Positions 24,315-31,692 of a stretch of 34,878 bases of DNA are shown here, piece by piece. Made by a program: the position numbers and the translations under genes. The stretch is from PUMD01 sp964599275 (lineage in GTDB: Bacteria > Bacillota > Sulfobacillia > SLMV01). Each line of letters starts with the position of its first letter. Positions within the stretch are counted from its first letter, which is position 1. The notes under the pieces are model-generated. The model did not search any database. It was not told where the DNA came from and was given only the letters and a program-made list of their open reading frames with translations. The stretch lies in the NCBI GenBank assembly GCA_964599275.1, contig CAZRFK010000010.1, positions 1 to 34,878 of the forward strand, given 5' to 3'.

Positions 24315-25448
24315 CTAATCTCTAACTTTCATTGGCAGTACAACGTACAAGTATTGATCGTCGCCTACACCTTGCATCTGTGCTGCATTTTCTTGATCTG
24401 TAAAACTAAATGTAACCTGTTCATTATCTATATTTTTCATTCCTTCCATGAGATATCTAGCACGGAAGAGAATATCGAGCTCATCACCTTCCAACTGACC
24501 GTCTATTTCGTCGTAAGCCTCTCCTAATTCTGGGGAGCTTCCTTTGAATATCAATCTATCCGACTTCACATGCAAATGGATCGGTTTTGCACCGCCCTTT
24601 TGCTCTTTAGCCAGCAAGGAGGTTCTCTCACAAGCTCCGTTGAAATCCAACCGGTCAAAAGTCATATGAGTGGCGTACTGTTCACGCTCAGGAACCATTG
24701 TCAATACATCAGGATATTGACCTTCCAGGGTAACGGTGGAGAATTTCACACCATTTTCAAACTCAAAGAAAACATGATTCTCAGACAATGACACTTGGAC
24801 TTCTCCAGTTTCATCCACAGCACTCATCATTCGAAGCAAGTCCTTAGTGCTTTTTTTCGGAAGTACTAACTCCAGATCGTCAGGGGTTACTGTAGTAATG
24901 GGCTTTTCAAAGACGGCAACCCGATACCCGTCCGTACCTATTGTCTGCATAACCCCATCTGAAAATCCAAGTTTTACTCCGCTTATTATGGGCATAGAAT
25001 CGTCAGAGGAGGCCACAAACTCTGTTCGTGTAAGAGCATCTTCCAAATCGCCCACAGATAGAGTGAACGTTTTGGTTTCATCAGGAGTAGGTAGTGCTGG
25101 AAATTGGTCAGGGGGATATCCGTTTAAAACAAATTCAGAATTTCTCCAGGTTATAACTGCTTGATGACGATCTTCTGGTGCAGTTAAAGAGATTTCACCC
25201 TCAGGTATCTTGCTCACTATGTCTCGTAATTGCCTCCCCGGTAAAACCAAGGAACCAGGGGCTTGTATTTCCGAAGGTACTATACATTCAACGCTTTTTT
25301 CCAAATCGGTAGCGGAAAGATGAATGATTTGTTCCTGTGCGGTAAGTAGAATTCCTGTTAATACTGGATGACTACTTCCCCGTGATATGGCCTGGTATAC
25401 CGTTTGCAGACCAAATTCAAAAGAACTTTGTTGAGTTTGCAGCTTCAT
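24315..25448 (-). CDS. dnaN: DNA polymerase III beta subunit (sliding clamp)
   Basis: Forms the ring that tethers the replicative polymerase. 377 residues. Three clamp domains can be followed: LVLPGRQLRDIVSKIPEGEI in domain 1, MPIISGVKLGFSDGVMQTIG and DGYRVAVFE in domain 2, and the C-terminal YLYVVLPMKVRD with the usual hydrophobic pocket end (LPMK/R). Start ATG 25448, eight bases after GGGTGG; an in-frame ATG at 25460 overlaps that site. It lies 72 bases upstream of yaaA. Confidence 0.97.
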   Translation of the reverse strand: MKLQTQQSSFEFGLQTVYQAISRGSSHPVLTGILLTAQEQIIHLSATDLEKSVECIVPSEIQAPGSLVLPGRQLRDIVSKIPEGEISLTAPEDRHQAVITWRNSEFVLNGYPPDQFPALPTPDETKTFTLSVGDLEDALTRTEFVASSDDSMPIISGVKLGFSDGVMQTIGTDGYRVAVFEKPITTVTPDDLELVLPKKSTKDLLRMMSAVDETGEVQVSLSENHVFFEFENGVKFSTVTLEGQYPDVLTMVPEREQYATHMTFDRLDFNGACERTSLLAKEQKGGAKPIHLHVKSDRLIFKGSSPELGEAYDEIDGQLEGDELDILFRARYLMEGMKNIDNEQVTFSFTDQENAAQMQGVGDDQYLYVVLPMKVRD

Positions 25449-25766
25449 GAGGCCATCCACCCTTTCTGAATGGAATAAACTTAGTTTAATTTAGCCTAAG
25501 CTACTAATTCTTTATGTAGATAATAATAATAGTAGTAGTAGTAGTAGGGCTGTGGATTATGTTGAAAACTACCTTCCTCCCCTAGTACGCTGCCTTTTTG
25601 CCATGTTTATAAAGTGTTTACACTGACGAAAATCCATCAACACTTTAAACAGTTGACTAATTTATTCGAACTTATTAACGAATTATTAACAGGTTATATA
25701 TAACTTGTTCATATATTTATCTACAGGTCCTCCTGGTAGTATACAGCTAAATGGGTAAATAAATTA
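25449..25766. other. dnaA-dnaN intergenic origin unit
   Basis: A 318-base AT-rich gap equivalent to the unwinding half of the B. subtilis bipartite origin. Besides the DnaA-trio block it has near-match DnaA boxes such as TTATCTACA (25717-25725), several ATTAAC/TTATATATAA tracts and palindromic GTTTATAAAGTGTTTACAC. No gene. Confidence 0.75.
25519..25559. promoter_or_regulatory. DnaA-trio unwinding element of oriC
   Basis: The plus strand has ATAATAATAA (25520-25529) followed by six perfect TAG repeats (25530-25547), GGC and the DnaA-like box TGTGGATTA (25551-25559, one mismatch on the reverse strand). DnaA-trios are TAG-type repeats next to a DnaA box and a GC-rich spacer, on which DnaA oligomerises to melt the origin. 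The order box, GC spacer, trios, AT-rich DNA and the location between dnaA and dnaN match B. subtilis. Confidence 0.82.
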
Positions 25767-27176
25767 TTATCTACCGCCTTCAATCTGGCGTTTCAGTTCC
25801 TGGATTGTTGATTGTAGTTTAGGGTCTTCTTCTGCTTTTTCTTTAATTTTGTTGCAGGCATGAATGACGGTACTATGGTCGCGTCCGCCAAACTCTTCCC
25901 CGATCTGTGGTAGGGATTGCTCTGTCATATGTCTCGACAAATACATTGCTACCTGGCGGGGAAATACAATAGCCTGGGTTCTACGACGGCCCGTCATTTC
26001 ATTACCAGTAATGTTATAGTACTGGGATACTACATCTTGAATAACTTTAATGCTGAGTGGTTCTGAAGATTTTTGTGGAAGAAGATCACGAAGTGCTTCA
26101 TCAGCTAGATCCATAGTAATGTTCTGCTGACGCAGTGATGAAAATGCAACTAATCGCACCAAGGCTCCTTCTAGCTCTCTTATGTTTGTGGTGATGCTTT
26201 CTGCTATGTATCTGAGGACTTTATCAGGAACATCCAGATCCTCCGCCTGAGCTTTTTTGCGAAGAATTGCTATCCGCGTTTCCAGGTCAGGAGGTTGAAT
26301 GTCTGAGATTAGACCCCATTCGAAACGAGAACGCAGTCTTTCTTCGAGAGTGGGAATCTCCTTGGGAGGCCGATCACTCGATATAACTATCTGTCGGTTT
26401 GCTTCATGTAAAGCGTTGAATGTGTGAAAGAACTCTTCCTGGGTACGTTCCTTACCGGCCAAAAACTGGATGTCATCAATTAACAGGACATCAACCGTAC
26501 GGTAACGGTTGCGAAAGCTCACAGTTTCAGTGTCTCTAATTGAGTTAATAAGTTCATTGGCAAAACGCTCGGAGGAAACATACACTACATTTTTCGAGGG
26601 GGTATCTTGTAATACCTTATGGGCAATTGCTTGCATCAAGTGTGTCTTACCAAGCCCTACTCCGCCGTACAGAAAAAGTGGATTATAGGCCAGAGCTGGG
26701 GCCTGGGATACTGCTAAAGAAGCAGCGTGGGCAAGTCGATTACTACTACCTATCACAAAATTGTCGAAAGTATACTTGGGGTTCAAAGAAGAGCCGACTG
26801 CTTCCGCATTGGAAGAGGAAGAATGGGTATCCACCTCTGTTGCAGCGGACTCTGTTTGGCCATTCATCTGACGTTGCTGTTCTTCAGTGTAGTCTTGCGA
26901 GCTGGTCCCGGAGGTTTTTTCGAGGTCAACAACGAGATCAAGACCAACTTCCGTACCTGTTACATCGTAGAGGGCATCTTTCAAGGCTGAAGAATAATTT
27001 TCACTTATCCAATTTTTTGCAAATTCATGCGGCACTGCTACTATAAGTTGTTTTTGCTGTGAATCCATTTCCACAGCTTCAGAGTTACGCAGCCAGGTCT
27101 CAAAACTCGGACGTAACACTTCTTGCCGTACCCGATCTAAAGCTTTTTCCCAAATTTCCTCTACTTCCAACGACAT
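25767..27176 (-). CDS. dnaA: Chromosomal replication initiator DnaA
   Basis: AAA+ initiator that binds DnaA boxes and melts oriC. 469 residues. Domain I is residues 1-80 (EIWEKALDRVRQEV, then SFETWLR). A Gln/Ser-rich domain II linker spans about 85-130. Domain III begins at NPKYTFDNFVIGSSNRLAHA and carries Walker A GGVGLGKTH (171-179) and Walker B LLIDDIQF. Domain IV ends in the DnaA-box-reading motif GGRDHSTVIHACNKI. Start ATG 27176 with GGAGGAG five bases upstream. It is transcribed away from the DnaA-box region at 27472-27630. Confidence 0.98.
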   Translation of the reverse strand: MSLEVEEIWEKALDRVRQEVLRPSFETWLRNSEAVEMDSQQKQLIVAVPHEFAKNWISENYSSALKDALYDVTGTEVGLDLVVDLEKTSGTSSQDYTEEQQRQMNGQTESAATEVDTHSSSSNAEAVGSSLNPKYTFDNFVIGSSNRLAHAASLAVSQAPALAYNPLFLYGGVGLGKTHLMQAIAHKVLQDTPSKNVVYVSSERFANELINSIRDTETVSFRNRYRTVDVLLIDDIQFLAGKERTQEEFFHTFNALHEANRQIVISSDRPPKEIPTLEERLRSRFEWGLISDIQPPDLETRIAILRKKAQAEDLDVPDKVLRYIAESITTNIRELEGALVRLVAFSSLRQQNITMDLADEALRDLLPQKSSEPLSIKVIQDVVSQYYNITGNEMTGRRRTQAIVFPRQVAMYLSRHMTEQSLPQIGEEFGGRDHSTVIHACNKIKEKAEEDPKLQSTIQELKRQIEGGR

Positions 27177-27471
27177 TAGAACTCCTCCAAAATGTTAAGG
27201 TCTACATATGATCGGTCTTTTATTTCCACTGACTTGATGCCGGTGCGTAATTGCTGATATTTATTGTACAGGAAAACATCAGTATCTCGGTGCAGTACAA
27301 ATCTAAATAAAAACATATGACGTAGAGAATAATTATCAATCAGATTGTTGTACACGAAGAAGAAATCATTAGCTTAAATACTTGTCCATTCGAAGGTATA
27401 TTGTTGCTACTTGTATACTGTAATTAACATATTAATTGTTTTTCCAAGAAGTCCACAAGGACGGAGACAAG

Positions 27472-27630
27472 TTATCCACACGATCAAAACGCGACTCATC
27501 GCTGATTTGGGAGTCCGTGGTGGTATTTGTCGATAATTATGCTTATTGTGCCATTTTAGCACATAACAAGATACTCTACCACAGATTATCCACACAAACT
27601 TGTGGATAATCTGTGGTTAACCGTGGATAG
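27472..27630. promoter_or_regulatory. oriC DnaA-box cluster
   Basis: Perfect DnaA boxes TTATCCACA at 27472-27480 and 27586-27594 (plus strand) and 27601-27609 (minus strand), with a weaker CGTGGATAG at 27622-27630. The central pair forms a palindrome with 17-base arms (ACCACAGATTATCCACA at 27578-27594 and its complement at 27601-27617) around CAAACT. Together with the trio block behind dnaA this makes a bipartite origin. Confidence 0.9.
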
Positions 27631-27766
27631 TTGCTGTCGGCACTTGGCCTTTTAGAATTGATAAAATAGATTTTCAACCTTCTCTAGTTAACATTCTAGA
27701 AAATAACAATAACTCCTTTAGAAGGTTTGATGTCTTTTGTGGAAAAATTCTAACGTTCAGTCTGAG

Positions 27767-27796
27767 TTGACAGGTACATTGCAGGGAAAATATAAT
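27767..27796 (+). promoter_or_regulatory. Strong sigma-A promoter of the rnpA operon
   Basis: TTGACA and TATAAT, both perfect, separated by 18 bases. Predicted start near 27803, giving a leader of about 175 bases before rnpA, the room that rpmH would occupy. Confidence 0.85.
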
Positions 27797-27977
27797 TTGC
27801 AATGTAATGAGAGACTGGAAGTTGTATGCGAAAATGAAACGAAAACTGGGGCTCTACGTTTTTAGTTGAATTTCAACGCTTGCTACATTTATAAGTAGGA
27901 GAATGAAGCCCTCAAAATGGCCCCGTCACATCTGCTGCCAATCTTGTTATTATATCCTGCTTAATAGGAGGCTAAAG

Positions 27978-28313
27978 TTGAAAGCCGGACGGCTGCCTGG
28001 AGGAGATAGTTTCACTGCTGTTTTTGATGAAGGCAAGTCTATTGCCGGACGGTTTGTTGTTTTATATTACCGTAAGACAAAGTTGGATTCTCCCCGAGTG
28101 GGGTTTGCAGTAGGAAAGCGGCTTGGGGGCGCTGTACAAAGAAATCGCATTCGACGGAGGCTGAGAGAAGCATTTCGGTTGGCGGCGGGGAGTTTGAAGC
28201 CGTATGATCTGGTTCTGGTGGCTCGTTCCGCGGCCCGGGGGGCAGACTTTAGCAATATTAAAAACGAGATAAAAGATCTTTTGCAGACGGTTGGATTATA
28301 TCAAAAGGAATGA
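27978..28313 (+). CDS. rnpA: Ribonuclease P protein component
   Basis: Protein subunit of RNase P, which trims tRNA 5' leaders with the RnpB RNA. 111 residues. Family features: FTAVFDEGKSIAGRFVVLYY, GFAVGKRLGGAVQRNRIRRR (the RNR motif that contacts the RNA) and LREAFR. The start chosen is TTG 27978, six bases after AGGAGG. An in-frame ATG at 27903 would add 25 residues of unrelated sequence (KPSKWPRHICCQSC). The gene follows a strong promoter but, unusually, no rpmH. Confidence 0.95.
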   Translation: MKAGRLPGGDSFTAVFDEGKSIAGRFVVLYYRKTKLDSPRVGFAVGKRLGGAVQRNRIRRRLREAFRLAAGSLKPYDLVLVARSAARGADFSNIKNEIKDLLQTVGLYQKE

Positions 28314-28354
28314 TCGATTAACTACAGAAAACAACCTAAAGGAGTTGTTTATGT

Positions 28355-28567
28355 GTGGTCCGTCGGGCAGTGCTCAGCATACTTCGCTTTTATCAAAAAC
28401 ATGTGTCGCCACTTTTTCCAGGGACCTGTAGGTTTCGTCCTACTTGTTCGGAGTATACAATTCAGGCGGTCCGCAAATATGGAGTCCTTCGCGGAGGATA
28501 TTTTTCTCTACGCAGGATTCTGAAATGTCATCCTCTGGGAGCTACTGGTTATGATCCGGTACCATAG
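28355..28567 (+). CDS. yidD: Membrane protein insertion efficiency factor YidD
   Basis: A 70-residue membrane-associated protein that aids YidC-dependent insertion. Family hallmarks are present: RFYQKHVSPLFPGTCRFRPT, CSEYTIQAVRKYGVLRGGYF, and the C-terminal RILKCHPLGATGYDPVP with conserved Cys residues. Start GTG 28355, ten bases after GGAG. It lies 41 bases after rnpA in the conserved rnpA-yidD-yidC order. Confidence 0.95.
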   Translation: MVRRAVLSILRFYQKHVSPLFPGTCRFRPTCSEYTIQAVRKYGVLRGGYFSLRRILKCHPLGATGYDPVP

Positions 28568-28663
28568 TTTCTTGGTGGGTAAAACAAACCATAATTGGTA
28601 CAGTATATAAAGTGGGATTGCTGACTTAGGCAATTCCTCAAATAGGAGGCGGGTTGTAATACA

Positions 28664-29329
28664 ATGTGGCAGTCGATAATTAATTTAATGACAGCAGGCA
28701 TAGAGTTTTTTGGAGATTCCGTTGGCAGCTATGGACTCGGGATAATTTTGCTAACGATATGCTTCCGTATGCTCTTGCTTCCATTAACTTATTCTCAGAA
28801 CCGCACTACACGTAAGATGCAGGAACTCAATCCGGAATTAGAAGAAATACAGGACAAGTATGAAGGAAACCAGGAGAAGGTCAACGAAGAAACAATGAAG
28901 CTCTGGAAAGAGAACAATGTGAATCCAGCAGCTGGTTGTCTGCCTATGTTATTGCAGATGCCAATAATTATTGCCATGTTTCGTGCATTACGGCAATTCG
29001 ATTTTGGAGCGGAAGCAGCCTTTCTCTGGTTACCAAACCTGGCCGAACCGGATCCGATTTACTTACTGCCAGTATTGGCAGCTATTGCAACATTTACCCA
29101 GACTCAGGTAACAATGACTGGTGCTGCTGGTGATCAGCAGGGCGGTACGCAAAATTTGATGAAATACGGTATGCCTTTGTTCGTTGGTTATATCAGCACG
29201 CAGTTTCCAGCCGGTCTTGCTCTTTACTGGACGGTTACGAACATTTTTGGGGTAGGCCAGCAGTTTATTGTCAATGCAATGCTCGAGGCCGAGGAGTCAT
29301 CTAATTCCCCGGAAGGAGAAACCGGTTGA
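28664..29329 (+). CDS. yidC: Membrane protein insertase YidC/OxaA
   Basis: Inserts and folds inner-membrane proteins with or without SecYEG. 221 residues, the short Gram-positive type. Five membrane segments are evident, starting with GSYGLGIILLTICFRMLLLP, where Arg35 is the conserved groove residue. The coiled cytosolic loop is KMQELNPELEEIQDKYEGNQ, and MLLQMPIIIAMFRALRQF and FPAGLALYWTVTNIFGVGQQ follow. No lipobox Cys is present at the N-terminus, unlike B. subtilis SpoIIIJ. AGGAGG is 15 bases before ATG 28664, longer than usual. The stop TGA abuts the khpB ATG. Confidence 0.95.
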   Translation: MWQSIINLMTAGIEFFGDSVGSYGLGIILLTICFRMLLLPLTYSQNRTTRKMQELNPELEEIQDKYEGNQEKVNEETMKLWKENNVNPAAGCLPMLLQMPIIIAMFRALRQFDFGAEAAFLWLPNLAEPDPIYLLPVLAAIATFTQTQVTMTGAAGDQQGGTQNLMKYGMPLFVGYISTQFPAGLALYWTVTNIFGVGQQFIVNAMLEAEESSNSPEGETG

Positions 29330-29950
29330 ATGGAAAGCATCATCCGTCATGGTCAAAATGTTGATGAGGCTGTCAAGAATGCACTTGATGAACTGGGAAT
29401 TTGTCGAGATGAGGTGGAGGTTGAAGTTATTGATGAAGGTTCACGGGGTTTTTTGGGCATTGGCCACCGTGAATCGCGTGTTCGTGTTACTGTTGATAGA
29501 GATAAAAAACGATTCGCAGAAGAGTTTTTGTCTGAGCTCATCAAACATATCGACGTTGATGTTGAAGTGACCTCAAGTGAGAGTGACCAGTTCATTTACT
29601 GTCAAATCAATGGTGACGATCTGGGACTGGTAATTGGCCGGCACGGGAAGACACTAAATGCTCTTCAGTATTTAGTTAATGTTGTAACTGGTCGCAGCTC
29701 TTCGGATCGGCGCACGGTGATAGTTGATGCAGGTGATTACCGAAGCAAGCGACGCGAGACCGTTAAAAGTCTGGCAGAGAGAATGGCCATGCGCGCGGTC
29801 AGCAGCGACAGATCGGCCCGACTGGATCCTATGCCGCCTCATGAGCGAAAAATTGTGCATACTACTTTACAGGATGATTCCCGAGTTACTACCCACAGTG
29901 AGGGCGAAGATCCGAGAAGATATGTGATTATCACCCCCCAATCTACTTGA
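29330..29950 (+). CDS. khpB: RNA-binding protein KhpB (Jag/EloR)
   Basis: A 206-residue RNA-binding protein with three domains. Jag-N is residues 1-50 (RGFLGIGHRESRVRV with the typical G-F-L-G-I-G). A KH domain at about 75-148 has the GxxG loop in LVIGRHGKTLNALQYL. An R3H domain at about 150-205 has RKIVH, the R-x3-H pair. KhpB with KhpA controls cell elongation and small-RNA function in several Gram-positives. ATG directly follows the yidC stop (coupled translation), with GGAAGGAG about 12 bases upstream. Confidence 0.95.
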   Translation: MESIIRHGQNVDEAVKNALDELGICRDEVEVEVIDEGSRGFLGIGHRESRVRVTVDRDKKRFAEEFLSELIKHIDVDVEVTSSESDQFIYCQINGDDLGLVIGRHGKTLNALQYLVNVVTGRSSSDRRTVIVDAGDYRSKRRETVKSLAERMAMRAVSSDRSARLDPMPPHERKIVHTTLQDDSRVTTHSEGEDPRRYVIITPQST

Positions 29951-30158
29951 TGATTTGGTTTTAACGGCCGCTGCCACTCAAAAGTTGAAACTTTGGTAAG
30001 GCTACTAGCTGGTGAACTAGCACGTGAGAATGATAGACATAGAAAATAATCTATAATTTTGTGTGTTGTAGTGTTGAGCTCGGTGAAAAATATAAAATGA
30101 CAAATGGTTGAACAATGATAAGATCCATACTCCCTTCTCGTCTCTATAAAATGTTATT

Positions 30159-30187
30159 TTGACATTTATTTATAGAGTCGTTTTAAT
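30159..30187 (+). promoter_or_regulatory. Candidate promoter of mnmE
   Basis: TTGACA, 17-base spacer, TTTAAT (one mismatch). Its predicted start near 30194 would leave a leader of only about 14 bases and clip the ribosome site AAAGGAG at 30193-30199, so the true start may differ. Confidence 0.45.
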
Positions 30188-30207
30188 TATTGAAAGGAGT
30201 TGCCACC

Positions 30208-31644
30208 TTGGACTTGGCATTTAAAAGTTCCATAGAAGATACCATCGCTGCTCAAGCTACCCCACCAGGTGAAGGTGGCATTGCTGTAGTCCGTATAAGT
30301 GGTCCTGATGCTTTGCAGGTAGCCGAGCAGATCTTTAGAAAACCCACTGGCAGTCACATTGATATAAATAGTACCTGCACCCACACCATTCATTATGGCT
30401 ATGTCACCGACGAACAAGAAAATAAAGTTGATGAAGTAATTCTTCTCATCATGAAATCTCCCCGAAGTTACACCGGTGAAGATGTAATTGAGTTTCATTG
30501 TCACGGCGGGCCAATTCCCGTGCAGTCTGTTCTGCGTGCGGTCTTCAACGCTGGAGCTAGGCCAGCTGAACCCGGGGAGTTTACACGCAGAGCGTTTATC
30601 AACGGCCAATTGGATCTCACTCAGGCAGAAGCAGTTGCTGATGTGATAGAATCTCGTTCGCGAACTAGCGCGAAATTGGCTCTTCAGCACCTGGAAGGAG
30701 ACCTGGGCGAGAAAATTTCAGATTTAAGAAACAGGATCCTGGATATCATGGCCCGTATCGAAGTTGTTTTGGATTATCCCGAGATGGATATTCAGCAGGC
30801 GCAAAGAAAAGAGATGACAGAAGAGCTGACATCGCTGTCTGAGAATTTACGCCATTTAATAGATACCGCTTCAGCAGGAAAACCCTTCCGAGAAGGGGTA
30901 AAAACAGTCATTCTAGGTCGACCAAATGTTGGTAAATCATCGCTTATGAATGCCTTGTTAAAAAGGGAGCGAGCAATTGTTACCGATGTTCCTGGTACCA
31001 CGCGAGACTTATTAGAAGAGATGATTGTTGTGGATGGTATTCCATTAGTAGTGATTGATACTGCTGGTATTCGTAGTGACGCAGGTCGAATTGAACAAAT
31101 GGGCGTAGATAGGGCCAGGGATGCCGCAGAAAATGCTGACCTCATTCTTTTGGTGTTTGATGATAGTGAAAAAATCAGACCAGCAGATAAAGCCTTGTGT
31201 GAATGGATTGGGCAGTTGAATTTGGATGCTTCCATCGTTCCTGTGATAAATAAAATAGACTTACAGCAAAACTCATTTAATTTTCAACAGGCATCTAAGC
31301 TATTACAAGACAGTTCTAACGTACCAAGGAGCGTCAAAATATCAGCGAAGAATCGCGAAGGATTAAATGAATTAATTGAGATAATATCCAGGGAAGTGAT
31401 AAAGGGAGACCTCCCCCCAGCTGGTGAAGGGGTGGTGGTGACGAATGCCAGGCACGAGAATAAATTACGCCAGGCTGAAGAAGCTGTCAAGGAAGCTATC
31501 AGTGGCCTCAACAGCCAAATCCCCATTGATCTCGTCAACATTGATATGCGCGAAGCACTTCAGGCCTTGGGTGAAATTACCGGAGAGACAGCCACGAGGG
31601 ATCTTCTGGAACGTATTTTTTCCGATTTTTGTTTGGGAAAATAA
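30208..31644 (+). CDS. mnmE: tRNA uridine-5-carboxymethylaminomethyl modification GTPase MnmE
   Basis: With MnmG it modifies the wobble uridine of several tRNAs, using methylene-THF. 478 residues. The N-terminal folate-binding domain contains DTIAAQATPPGEGGIAVVRI and EFTRRAFINGQLDLTQAEAV. The G domain has G1 GRPNVGKSS, G3 DTAGIR and G4 NKID. The C-terminal catalytic Cys motif is FCLGK, a variant of the usual C-[IL]-G-K. Start TTG 30208 lies eight bases after AAAGGAG; the frame is open to 30190 but that codon precedes the ribosome site. mnmG follows after 48 bases. Confidence 0.97.
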   Translation: MDLAFKSSIEDTIAAQATPPGEGGIAVVRISGPDALQVAEQIFRKPTGSHIDINSTCTHTIHYGYVTDEQENKVDEVILLIMKSPRSYTGEDVIEFHCHGGPIPVQSVLRAVFNAGARPAEPGEFTRRAFINGQLDLTQAEAVADVIESRSRTSAKLALQHLEGDLGEKISDLRNRILDIMARIEVVLDYPEMDIQQAQRKEMTEELTSLSENLRHLIDTASAGKPFREGVKTVILGRPNVGKSSLMNALLKRERAIVTDVPGTTRDLLEEMIVVDGIPLVVIDTAGIRSDAGRIEQMGVDRARDAAENADLILLVFDDSEKIRPADKALCEWIGQLNLDASIVPVINKIDLQQNSFNFQQASKLLQDSSNVPRSVKISAKNREGLNELIEIISREVIKGDLPPAGEGVVVTNARHENKLRQAEEAVKEAISGLNSQIPIDLVNIDMREALQALGEITGETATRDLLERIFSDFCLGK

Positions 31645-31692
31645 TAATGAATTTATTAATTTATGTGATGATTTTCAGAGGAGGGTTTGGCG

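Larger units (their letters stand above)
27177..27977. other. oriC region between dnaA and rnpA (no rpmH)
   Basis: About 800 AT-rich bases between the divergent dnaA and rnpA genes. It holds the DnaA boxes (27472-27630, and TTTTCCACA on the minus strand at 27738-27746) and a strong rightward promoter (27767-27796). rpmH, the 44-codon ribosomal protein L34 gene almost always found here, was looked for in all frames and not found. The only L34-like trace is ATGAAACG at 27834, which stops after 11 codons. Confidence 0.8.

Noticed and set aside
25530..25547. TAG repeats as a simple microsatellite
   Set aside because: Their place between dnaA and dnaN, next to a GC spacer and DnaA-like box, fits the DnaA-trio element much better.
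26627..27046. 139-codon plus-strand frame opposite dnaA
   Set aside because: Antisense to dnaA domains I-III with no ribosome site; a shadow frame.
27903..27977. N-terminal extension of rnpA, or rpmH overlapping rnpA as in Thermus
   Set aside because: The extra residues are not RnpA-like, alternative frames here give no basic L34 peptide, and TTG 27978 has a proper ribosome site.
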